NCBI GenBank assembly: GCA_903864555.1 | Contig: CAIPGJ010000248.1 | Coordinates: 1-5,181, forward strand | Length of the DNA: 5,181 nucleotides | DNA from: an uncultured Pseudomonadota bacterium | GTDB taxonomy: Bacteria > Pseudomonadota > Gammaproteobacteria > Burkholderiales > SG8-39 | Direction: 5' to 3' | Shown here: positions 1 through 5,040 of the stretch, piece after piece | Position numbering within the stretch: position 1 is the first letter of the stretch | Layout: the number at the start of each line of letters is the position of its first letter | The notes under the pieces: generated by a model | Seen by the model: the letters and a program-made list of their open reading frames with translations, nothing else | What the model was told of the DNA's origin: nothing | Database searches by the model: none | Program-made: the position numbers and the translations under genes

Positions 1-371
1 GCCTTGTTGCGCTCGGGCTCGGGCAGCATGCTGGTGTGCTGGGCCCAGGTGGTCATCTGGCGGTCGAGGCGGTCGGTTTCCCACAGGCTCCACTGCAGCG
101 CCAGTGCCTCGTGCTTCGGGTCGGCGGGATAGAGCGGGCTCTTGTGCTTCTTGGCCAGGTAGAAGTTGATGGCCATCGACTCGCTCAGGATGAAGCCCTC
201 GTCATCGATCACCGGCACGAGGGCATTGGCGTTCATGGCGAGGAACTCCGGCGTGCGTGTTTCAGGCGAGCGCGGCGCGTAGGCGTGGTGTTCGTACTGC
301 AGGCCGAGTTCACCGGCCATCCACAGGGTGCGGCGGGCGCGCGATTTTCCGGAACCGTAGATCTTCAGCAT
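1..371 (-). CDS. Glutathione S-transferase family protein, N-terminal part (runs off the window)
   Basis: The first 123 codons of a cytosolic GST-like protein are present; the C-terminal part lies beyond position 1. It starts MLKIYGSGKSRARR, the beta1-alpha1 element of the thioredoxin-fold domain, where a Ser (S7 or S10) is the likely glutathione-contacting residue. NANALVPVIDDEG (48-59) carries the conserved cis-Pro P53, and the ILSESMAI stretch (61-68) holds the Glu-Ser pair (E64, S65) that binds the gamma-glutamyl group in this family. From about residue 85 the helical C-terminal domain begins (the LQWSLWETDRLD stretch). The start is fixed by a strong Shine-Dalgarno, GGAGGA, 6 nt upstream. 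It lies 86 nt downstream of mmsA on the same strand across an AT-rich spacer, so it may be read through from mmsA or have its own promoter. GSTs detoxify electrophiles or act as isomerases or dehalogenases; the substrate cannot be told from this fragment. Confidence 0.9.
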   Translation of the reverse strand, partial: MLKIYGSGKSRARRTLWMAGELGLQYEHHAYAPRSPETRTPEFLAMNANALVPVIDDEGFILSESMAINFYLAKKHKSPLYPADPKHEALALQWSLWETDRLDRQMTTWAQHTSMLPEPERNK

Positions 372-377
372 GCTATT

Positions 378-383
378 TCCTCC
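378..383 (-). promoter_or_regulatory. Strong ribosome binding site of the GST-like gene
   Basis: On the minus strand this reads GGAGGA, followed by AATAGC and the ATG at 371. It is a near-consensus Shine-Dalgarno at good spacing, much stronger than anything upstream of mmsA, and it fixes the GST start codon. Confidence 0.8.
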
Positions 384-388
384 TGGTT

Positions 389-457
389 ATTATTATCAGT
401 ATTAAACAGTGGGTGTTGTCGTTATTGAATGAATGAATCAATTATTATCAGGATTAA
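389..457 (-). repeat. Pair of 17-bp near-identical AT-rich direct repeats in the mmsA-GST spacer
   Basis: The minus strand carries TTAATCCTGATAATAAT at 457-441 and TTAATACTGATAATAAT at 405-389, identical at 16 of 17 positions, with a start-to-start distance of 52 bp (about five helical turns). The first copy directly abuts the mmsA stop codon; the second lies 5 nt upstream of the GST Shine-Dalgarno. Between them is a (GAAT)3 run on the plus strand at 427-438, inside an ATTGA...TCAAT dyad. The GATAAT inside each copy resembles a -10 box, but I find no convincing -35 element at the usual distance. Possible roles are paired operators, a promoter region for the GST gene, or a small duplication. 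The AT content is far from that of the flanking genes. Confidence 0.7.
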
Positions 458-1948
458 TCAGGGTGTCGGCATCGACAAGCCGGTGGCCACGGCCTGCTGC
501 TGCGGCCAGCGCGAGCTGATCACCTTGCCGCGGGTGTAGAACTGCACCCCCTCCGGCCCGTAGGCATGCAGGTCGCCGAACAGCGAGGCCTTCCAGCCGC
601 CGAAGGAGAAGAAAGACGCCGGCACCGGGATGGGCACGTTGATGCCCACCATGCCGACCAGGATCTCGTTCTCGAAGCGGCGTGCCGCTTCGCCCGAGGC
701 GGTGAACAGGGCGGTGCCGTTGCCGTAGGGATTGGCATTGATCATGGCGATGGCCTGGTCGAGCGTGTCGACACGCAGCACGATGAGCACCGGACCGAAA
801 ATCTCTTCCCGGTAGATGGTCATGTCGGTGCTGACCTGGTCGAACAGTGTCGGCCCGAGGAAATAGCCGTTCTCATGGCCCTGCACCTGGAGGCCGCGGC
901 CATCCAGCAGCAGGCGCGCGCCTTCCTGCTCGCCCTGGGCGATCAAGCCGGCGACGCTGTCGCGATGTGCAGCGGTGACCAGGGGCCCCATCTCCACGTC
1001 CGGGGCGTCGCTGGCGCCGACCCGCACAAGCTGCGCCCTGGCCTTGAGCCGGGCGACCAGCGGATCAGCCACGGCACCCACGGCCACCACGGCGGAGATG
1101 GCCATGCAGCGCTCGCCGGCTGAGCCGTAGGCCGCGCCGATCAGCGAGTCAGCGGTGAATTCGAGGTCGGCATCGGGCAACACCACGGCGTGGTTCTTCG
1201 CCCCGCCCAGGGCCTGCACGCGCTTGCCGTTACCCGCGCAGGTCTGGTAGATGCCGCGCGCAACCGGCGTGGAGCCGACAAAGGACACCGCGGCTACATC
1301 GGGATGGGCGAGCAGTGCATCCACCGCGACCTTGTCGCCATGGACGACGTTGAACACGCCATCGGGCAGGCCCGCCTCCTTGAGCAGTTCGGCCAGGCGC
1401 AGGCTGCAGGAGGGGACCTTCTCCGAGGGCTTCAGCACGAAGCTGTTGCCGCAGGCGATGGCCATGGGGAACATCCACAGCGGCACCATGGCGGGGAAAT
1501 TGAAAGGCGTGATGCCAACGCAGACGCCCAGCGGCTGGCGCAGTGAATGCACGTCCACGCCGCCGCCGACATTGGCGGCATGCTCGCCCTTCAACAACTG
1601 CGGGATGCCGCAGGCGAACTCCACCACCTCCAGGCCGCGCTGCACCGACCCCATGGCATCGGGCAGGGTCTTGCCGTGTTCTTCGGAGACCAGCCGCGCC
1701 AGTTCCGGCTGGTGCTGCTGGATGAGTTGCAGGAAGCGCTGCATCACGCGCGAGCGGCGCAGCGGCGAAGTGTCGCGCCAGCCCGGGAAGGCGGCTTTGG
1801 CCGACTGCACCGCGCGGTCGATTTCGGCAGCCCCGCACAGCGGCACCTGCGCCGTGACTTCGCCGCGCGAGGGGTTGGTGACCGGCGCGCTGCGGGCCGT
1901 GGTCACGCTGACGGCCTGGCCGTCGATCCAGAGCGGGATGGTTTTCAT
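458..1948 (-). CDS. mmsA: CoA-acylating methylmalonate-semialdehyde dehydrogenase
   Basis: This 496-residue aldehyde dehydrogenase superfamily enzyme has the usual length for MmsA/IolA. It converts methylmalonate semialdehyde (or malonate semialdehyde) plus CoA and NAD+ to propionyl-CoA (or acetyl-CoA), the last oxidative step of valine, myo-inositol or beta-alanine routes. Seen in order: TPFNFP with N150 (transition-state Asn), the cofactor-binding KPSEK (173-177), FVGST (223-227) of the Rossmann fold, GGAKNH (248-253), and GSAGERCMAIS with catalytic C281. The general-base Glu of ordinary aldehyde dehydrogenases (in ELGGK) is replaced in the LGGAKNH segment, typical of this CoA-dependent subfamily. 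EEIFGPV (381-387) contacts the nicotinamide ribose, and the C-terminal GDLHAYGPEGVQFYTRGK is also characteristic. The MKTIPLWIDG N-terminus fits the family and supports this start, although no Shine-Dalgarno precedes it. It lies 108 nt downstream of the Bug-protein gene. Confidence 0.95.
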   Translation of the reverse strand: MKTIPLWIDGQAVSVTTARSAPVTNPSRGEVTAQVPLCGAAEIDRAVQSAKAAFPGWRDTSPLRRSRVMQRFLQLIQQHQPELARLVSEEHGKTLPDAMGSVQRGLEVVEFACGIPQLLKGEHAANVGGGVDVHSLRQPLGVCVGITPFNFPAMVPLWMFPMAIACGNSFVLKPSEKVPSCSLRLAELLKEAGLPDGVFNVVHGDKVAVDALLAHPDVAAVSFVGSTPVARGIYQTCAGNGKRVQALGGAKNHAVVLPDADLEFTADSLIGAAYGSAGERCMAISAVVAVGAVADPLVARLKARAQLVRVGASDAPDVEMGPLVTAAHRDSVAGLIAQGEQEGARLLLDGRGLQVQGHENGYFLGPTLFDQVSTDMTIYREEIFGPVLIVLRVDTLDQAIAMINANPYGNGTALFTASGEAARRFENEILVGMVGINVPIPVPASFFSFGGWKASLFGDLHAYGPEGVQFYTRGKVISSRWPQQQAVATGLSMPTP

Positions 1949-1954
1949 GGGCTA

Positions 1955-1982
1955 ATTGTAAGGCGGGATGCACCACTTTCAG
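1955..1982 (-). promoter_or_regulatory. Candidate sigma70-type promoter giving a leaderless mmsA transcript
   Basis: On the minus strand CTGAAA (1982-1977, 4 of 6 to TTGACA) is followed after 16 nt by TACAAT (1960-1955, 5 of 6 to TATAAT). Only TAGCCC separates the -10 box from the mmsA ATG at 1948, so a start at the usual distance would fall on or next to the A of the ATG. No Shine-Dalgarno is visible, which agrees with a leaderless message. The -35 box coincides with one arm of the inverted repeat at 1973-2006, which could therefore serve as an operator. This is a pattern-based prediction. Confidence 0.4.
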
Positions 1983-2006
1983 CGTGACCGAATCGTCTGA
2001 AAGTGG
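1973..2006. repeat. Perfect 10-bp inverted repeat upstream of mmsA (candidate operator or mRNA stem-loop)
   Basis: CCACTTTCAG (1973-1982) is matched exactly by CTGAAAGTGG (1997-2006), with a 14-nt spacer. The arm centres are 24 bp apart, so both would face the same side of the helix to within about a third of a turn. No T-tract follows on either strand, which argues against an intrinsic terminator. As DNA it could be a regulator site overlapping the candidate mmsA -35 box. As RNA, in a transcript read through from the Bug gene, it could be a processing or stability element. Confidence 0.6.
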
Positions 2007-2036
2007 CGGTGGCAGGTGAATTTGAAGGCCCACAGT

Positions 2037-2051
2037 GGCGGGCGACCCGCC
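2037..2051 (-). terminator. Short GC hairpin directly after the Bug gene stop (weak terminator or 3' stabiliser)
   Basis: GGCGGG (2037-2042) and CCCGCC (2046-2051) pair perfectly around a 3-nt loop. The hairpin begins 5 nt after the stop codon of the solute-binding protein gene (2059-2057). No T-tract follows on the minus strand, so full intrinsic termination is doubtful; it may instead protect the 3' end or cause partial attenuation before mmsA. Confidence 0.35.
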
Positions 2052-2056
2052 GGCGG

Positions 2057-3046
2057 CTACTCCGGCTGTATGCCCGCCGTCTTGTACATCTGCAGCCAGC
2101 GCGCCTCGTCCTTGCGGATGAAGGCGTCGGTTTCCTCCGGCGTCAGGTACATCGGCCGGCCGCCGGTCTGCACGTGATTGAGCGCATCCGGGGTCTTCAG
2201 TGCAGTGACGAGATTGCGGTGCAGGGTGTCGATGATGGGCTTCGGCGTTTTTGCCGGGGCAAAAAAGCCCAGCCAGAAGCCCACCGCGGCGCCAGGGACG
2301 AACTCGGCCATGGCGGGGACATCGGGCATGGAGGGCATGCGCGTGGCCACGGTGACCGCGATGGGCGTCATCTTGCCCGCCTTGATCATCGGGATGGAGC
2401 CGGTCATGGTGTGGGCGGCCAGGCCCAGGCGCCCGCCCAGGAGGTCGCCCACCATGACGTTGGAGTCCTTGTAGGGGACGTAGGTGTTGTCCACCTTGGT
2501 GGCATTGGCGATCAGCTTGTGGAACACCTGCGCCGTGAAATTCGGCCCCCCCATCGAATACTTCGCTGGATTGGTGCGGATGCGTTCGATGATCTGCGGC
2601 ACGCTGAAGCCCTTTTCCTCCGGCCCTGCCACCAGCAGCAGCGACCCTTCGGAGTAGATGGTGATGCCGGCAAAATCGTTGATCGGGTCGTAGGAGAGGG
2701 TCTTGTAGATGCCGCGCGCGCCGGAGATGCCGCTGTTGCTGCCAAGCAGCACGGTGTAGCCGTCGGGTGGTGCCTTGGCCACCAGGGCATGGCCGAGCAT
2801 GGCGGCCGCGCCTGGGCGCGCCTCCACCAGCACCGGCTGGCCCAGGCGCGGCTCCATGTCCTTGGCCAGCACCCGGGTGAGGACATCGGGCGAGCCACCA
2901 GCGGCATAAGGCACGATGATGCGGATGGGCTTGGCCGGGTACTGCTGGGCCTGGGTCATGCCGGATGCAGCCAGCAGCGAGACGGCAAGGGCGGCTGCAC
3001 TGCAGCGGGTGGACAGGCACTGGAACGTGGAACGGCTGTGCTTCAT
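2057..3046 (-). CDS. Bug/TctC-family periplasmic solute-binding protein
   Basis: This 329-residue protein has the usual length of the tripartite tricarboxylate transporter receptor family (Bug proteins), which captures small carboxylates or amides in the periplasm. Residues 1-33 form a signal peptide: basic MKHSRS, hydrophobic AAALAVSLLAAS, then a signal peptidase I site near TQA/QQ. No lipobox is seen. The mature protein begins with the hallmark YPAKPIRIIVPYAAGGSPD (36-54), followed by LGQPVLVEARPGAA (68-81) and VAKAPPDGYTVLLGSNS (89-105), the segments lining the binding cleft. The commonly found ENRPGAGG is here EARPGAAA, a possible hint to an unusual ligand. The start at 3046 is set by the strong Shine-Dalgarno; an in-frame ATG at 3133 would add 29 residues ahead of the signal peptide and is rejected. 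No tctA or tctB membrane gene is present in the window, so this is an orphan receptor, as is common in Burkholderiales. Confidence 0.92.
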   Translation of the reverse strand: MKHSRSTFQCLSTRCSAAALAVSLLAASGMTQAQQYPAKPIRIIVPYAAGGSPDVLTRVLAKDMEPRLGQPVLVEARPGAAAMLGHALVAKAPPDGYTVLLGSNSGISGARGIYKTLSYDPINDFAGITIYSEGSLLLVAGPEEKGFSVPQIIERIRTNPAKYSMGGPNFTAQVFHKLIANATKVDNTYVPYKDSNVMVGDLLGGRLGLAAHTMTGSIPMIKAGKMTPIAVTVATRMPSMPDVPAMAEFVPGAAVGFWLGFFAPAKTPKPIIDTLHRNLVTALKTPDALNHVQTGGRPMYLTPEETDAFIRKDEARWLQMYKTAGIQPE

Positions 3047-3049
3047 GTT

Positions 3050-3058
3050 CTCCTCCTC
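3050..3058 (-). promoter_or_regulatory. Strong ribosome binding site that fixes the Bug gene start
   Basis: The minus strand reads GAGGAGGAG, then AAC, then the ATG at 3046; the first GAGG lies at optimal spacing. Together with the signal peptide that starts at this Met, it excludes the upstream in-frame ATG at 3133. Confidence 0.8.
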
Positions 3059-3148
3059 AGGGAAATGGGGCTGCCTTGTCGGCTTGGGGCTGGGGCCTGC
3101 GGGTGGCGGTGCAGTGCCTGCCGTGGCGGGCACGCCATGGTACAGCGG

Positions 3149-3901
3149 CTATTTTTTCTTGTTCAGGAAAGCCTGGCTGCGGGCGGTGGCGTCCCCCGCC
3201 GCCAGCACCTGCGCGCGCAGCGGCAGGCCGAACTCGAGCATCTCCTGATAGGTCTTCTCGTAGGCGCGGTTGAGCGTCTGCTTGGTGGCCTGCAGGGCCG
3301 GCATGCTCATGGTGCACAGGCGCTCGGCGATCTTTTCGGCAGCCGCCATTTCGCCGCCGGGCTCGGTGACCTTGTGCACCAGTTGGTGCTTCAGCGCCCA
3401 TTCGGCGTCCTTCTTCTCGCACAGCAGGCACAGTTCGGTGGCGGCCGGCAGGCCGATGGTGCGCACGCATTGCCAGGACAGGCGGGCGAGGGCCATGCCC
3501 ACCGCCACTTCCGGCACGTAGAAGATGGCATTGGACGAACAGACGCGGAAGTCGCAGGCCAGCACCGCATGCACGCCTTCGCCGACGCAGTAGCCGCGGA
3601 TCGCGGCAATCACGGGCTTGTTGCAATAGCCCTGGTCGACGAAATGGATCATGTGCGGGACCTTGTTGGTGCGGCCCTCTGCGAGGTCCGCCTGCATGGC
3701 CTTGAGGTCGACGCCGGCGGAGAAGGCACGTTCCCCCGCGCCGGCCAGGATGGCCACTTTGAGCGTGTCATCGTCGCGGAAGCGGTCGATGGCGGCGTTC
3801 AGTTCATCGAACATGGCGCCATTGAAGGTGTTCAGACGGTCGGGGCGGTTGAGGGTGATGCGCGCGATCTCGCCACGCGCTTCGAAAGTGACGGTGCTCA
3901 T
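3149..3901 (-). CDS. Enoyl-CoA hydratase/isomerase (crotonase) family protein with altered active site
   Basis: This 250-residue crotonase-fold protein is a usual length for the family, which acts on acyl-CoA thioesters as hydratase, isomerase or hydrolase. ITLNRPDRLNTFNGAM (15-30) is the N-terminal signature. AFSAGVDLKAM (59-69) supplies one oxyanion-hole amide, and AAIRGYCVGEGVHAVLACDF (99-118) is the second conserved block. YVPEVAVGM (128-136) follows. Aligned without gaps to rat mitochondrial enoyl-CoA hydratase, E131 matches catalytic Glu164, but H111 occupies the position of Glu144 and E108 the position of Gly141. The protein may therefore be an isomerase or a non-classical enzyme. The start has an AAGGAT Shine-Dalgarno (3912-3907) 5 nt upstream. 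It is the first structural gene after the IclR regulator and lies 102 nt before the Bug gene. In a valine-like pathway it could act on methacrylyl-CoA; that role is inference. The C-terminus is LNKKK. Confidence 0.92.
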   Translation of the reverse strand: MSTVTFEARGEIARITLNRPDRLNTFNGAMFDELNAAIDRFRDDDTLKVAILAGAGERAFSAGVDLKAMQADLAEGRTNKVPHMIHFVDQGYCNKPVIAAIRGYCVGEGVHAVLACDFRVCSSNAIFYVPEVAVGMALARLSWQCVRTIGLPAATELCLLCEKKDAEWALKHQLVHKVTEPGGEMAAAEKIAERLCTMSMPALQATKQTLNRAYEKTYQEMLEFGLPLRAQVLAAGDATARSQAFLNKKK

Positions 3902-3920
3902 GCCGGATCCTTATGTGGCT

Positions 3921-3945
3921 TGGGGAAGCGCTGATCAAGTCCCCA
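3921..3945. repeat. Inverted repeat upstream of the crotonase gene (candidate regulator site)
   Basis: TGGGGA (3921-3926) and TCCCCA (3940-3945) are perfect inverted copies with a 13-nt spacer that itself contains the 6-bp palindromes AGCGCT and TGATCA. It ends about 20 bp upstream of the crotonase start and lies downstream of the likely iclR terminator, the expected place for an operator of the catabolic genes or for a 5'-leader stem. No clear promoter was found. Confidence 0.35.
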
Positions 3946-3968
3946 GTGAAGAGAATGACTGAAAGACG

Positions 3969-3984
3969 CCCCGCCGAAGCGGGG
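3969..3984 (-). terminator. UUCG-loop hairpin after the IclR gene, likely rho-independent terminator
   Basis: On the minus strand CCCCGC and GCGGGG pair around a TTCG loop closed by C-G, the very stable UUCG tetraloop. CGTCTTTCA follows, a short and imperfect T-rich stretch. The hairpin lies 38 nt after the IclR stop and 67 nt before the crotonase start. A weak U-tract suggests partial termination, leaving some read-through into the catabolic genes. Confidence 0.55.
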
Positions 3985-3991
3985 ATATGCA

Positions 3992-4021
3992 AGCGGGCGA
4001 ATCCCGCTGGTGCAGTACTGC
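3992..4021. repeat. GC stem-loop plus 10-bp perfect palindrome behind the IclR stop
   Basis: AGCGGG (3992-3997) pairs with CCCGCT (4003-4008) around a 5-nt loop, and GCAGTACTGC (4012-4021) is a perfect palindrome 1 nt downstream of the IclR stop codon. With the UUCG hairpin at 3969-3984 this makes three dyads in about 53 nt. They may form a composite terminator or 3' end structure of the iclR message, or a dispersed intergenic repeat unit. Confidence 0.5.
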
Positions 4022-4022
4022 C

Positions 4023-4928
4023 TCAGATGAACATGCTGAGCGAGCGCGAATCGATGGAGCGCAGGCGCAGCTCGTCGGAGATGGTGTCGCAGGCCTCCTT
4101 GAGCAGCGCTGCCACTTTCACTTTGTGTTCGGTGACGCGGTCCACCAGGCCCTGCACGGCGATGCCGGCCACCATGCGCCCGTCCTTGTCGAGCACGCCG
4201 CAGGCGCAGCCGGCGATGCCTTCGTACTGCTCGGACAGCGTCCAGGCGAGCTTCTTGCGGCGGATCACCTTCACATCAGCGACGATCTGCGCAAACCGGG
4301 TGCGGGTGTGGCGGGTGTGCTGGTAGTAGGGTTCCGGGCCCAGCCACAGCGGCCAGTCCCGTTCCGGTTCCTGCGCCAGCAGCAGCTTGCCGATGGAGCG
4401 TGAATGGATGTCCAGGCGCTCGCCCAGCTTGACCACATAGCGCACCGGGCTGTTGGCTTCACAGCGGTCGCCGTAGACCAGCGAGCGTCGCTCACGGTCG
4501 AGGTAGCCGAAGGCGGCGCTCATGCGCAGTTCCTTCGACAGGTCGATCAGCGTGTTGGCGATGACCTTGTGCAGGGAGCCCGAGGCGCTGATATCCACCG
4601 CCAGCCGGTAGGAGGAGGCGGCCAGTTCGAACAGGCCGCTATCGTTTTTGCGGATGTAGCGCAGCGCCGTCAGTTCCTTGAGCAGGCCGAGCACGCTGGC
4701 CTTGGGTGAGCGCAGCTTGCGGCTGATCTCGGCCAGGCTGAGGCCCTTCGAATTGTTGGCCAGCAGATCGATGATGGCCAGGGTGCGGTGCACCGACATC
4801 GGACCGCTGCGTGGGGCCGAAGGCGGCGTACGCGACCTGTCGCCGGACAGCGAAGGGGACGTGGCGGCGGACGAGGACTCGATGACCGTAGCGGACGGGG
4901 TGGAAAAGGCGGCGTTTTCAGGGTTCAT
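4023..4928 (-). CDS. IclR-family transcriptional regulator
   Basis: From the chosen ATG this is a 301-residue regulator; IclR proteins usually have about 250-280. Residues 1-43 are a Ser/Thr/Pro/Ala-rich, probably disordered tail. Residues 44-108 form the winged helix-turn-helix: MSVHRTLAIIDLLANN, then the HTH in the LSLAEISRKLRSPKASVLGL stretch (63-82), and the wing near RYIRKNDSGLFEL. Residues from about 118 to 280 form the IclR effector domain; IHSRSIGKLLLA and the GIAGCACGVLDKDGRMVAGI stretch match its conserved ligand-pocket segments. The ATG at 4928 is preferred because GGAT lies 7 nt upstream. The ATG at 4934 is too close to it, and the in-frame ATG at 5054 overlaps a transposase remnant read in another frame. 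A start at 4799 (258 residues) would fit the minimal family length but has no visible Shine-Dalgarno. It most likely regulates the codirectional catabolic genes downstream, responding to a pathway acid or CoA ester; that target is inference from context. Confidence 0.9.
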   Translation of the reverse strand: MNPENAAFSTPSATVIESSSAATSPSLSGDRSRTPPSAPRSGPMSVHRTLAIIDLLANNSKGLSLAEISRKLRSPKASVLGLLKELTALRYIRKNDSGLFELAASSYRLAVDISASGSLHKVIANTLIDLSKELRMSAAFGYLDRERRSLVYGDRCEANSPVRYVVKLGERLDIHSRSIGKLLLAQEPERDWPLWLGPEPYYQHTRHTRTRFAQIVADVKVIRRKKLAWTLSEQYEGIAGCACGVLDKDGRMVAGIAVQGLVDRVTEHKVKVAALLKEACDTISDELRLRSIDSRSLSMFI

Positions 4929-4950
4929 TCGCATATCCAAACGGTTGCCG

Positions 4951-4956
4951 AATATA
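4951..4956 (-). promoter_or_regulatory. Possible -10 box of the IclR gene
   Basis: The minus strand reads TATATT, 5 of 6 to TATAAT, 22 bp upstream of the ATG at 4928; transcription would begin near 4944. The best -35-like hexamer, TTGGAT (4976-4971), is only 14 nt away, shorter than the preferred 16-18, so the call is weak. A flanking ATTCG/CGAAT dyad (4927-4931 and 4949-4953) would allow autoregulation. Confidence 0.3.
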
Positions 4957-4989
4957 AGAACGCAGACTTTATCCAAGCGGTGGGTCTGG

Positions 4990-5003
4990 CGCAAGTTCTT
5001 GCG
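4990..5003. repeat. 14-bp palindrome upstream of the IclR gene (candidate operator)
   Basis: CGCAAG and CTTGCG are perfect inverted copies separated by TT (plus strand). The site is centred about 43 bp upstream of the possible -10 box at 4951-4956, in the stretch between the transposase remnant and iclR. Palindromes upstream of their own gene are common binding sites for IclR-type dimers, but this sequence matches no operator that I recognise. Confidence 0.4.
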
Positions 5004-5040
5004 GGGTTGCCTGTTGTCTGGCCGTGGTTTGGCAGTCCAT

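Noticed and set aside
36..428. A 130-codon plus-strand frame opposite the GST gene
   Set aside because: The minus strand encodes an unmistakable GST N-terminal domain with a strong ribosome binding site; the plus frame has neither.
1246..1262. Shared GTAGATGCCGCGCGC stretch in mmsA and in the Bug gene (near 2706)
   Set aside because: Both encode an ARGIY peptide in unrelated proteins; flanking sequence does not match, so this is coincidence, not a repeat.
1230..3020. A 596-codon minus-strand frame running through the Bug gene into mmsA
   Set aside because: It is an out-of-frame reading of two genes with clear family signatures, with Pro/Arg/His-rich composition typical of a shadow frame.
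3047..3133. Extension of the Bug protein to an upstream ATG at 3133
   Set aside because: The extra 29 residues are Pro-rich, contain the translated Shine-Dalgarno itself, and would put a non-signal sequence before a normal signal peptide.
3114..3133. GTGCC/GGCAC dyad in the crotonase-Bug spacer
   Set aside because: Only 5 bp with a 10-nt loop in GC-rich DNA and no T-tract; expected by chance. The rest of this 102-nt spacer shows nothing but the Bug ribosome binding site.
3755..3768. Near-copy of the mmsA-upstream dyad arm (CCACTTT.AGCGTG) inside the crotonase gene
   Set aside because: It encodes part of the conserved LKVAIL strand, has no inverted partner nearby, and is probably chance similarity.
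2003..3934. A 643-codon open frame on the plus strand, antisense to the Bug and crotonase genes
   Set aside because: It mirrors the codon pattern of two well-recognised minus-strand genes in GC-rich DNA, is rich in His, Gly, Arg and Ala, shows no recognisable domain, and lacks a plausible Shine-Dalgarno.
3914..3942. TTGATC-17-CATAAG promoter-like pair before the crotonase gene
   Set aside because: Each box matches only 4 of 6 consensus positions, and transcription would begin at about the ATG, so it would omit the gene's AAGGAT ribosome binding site.
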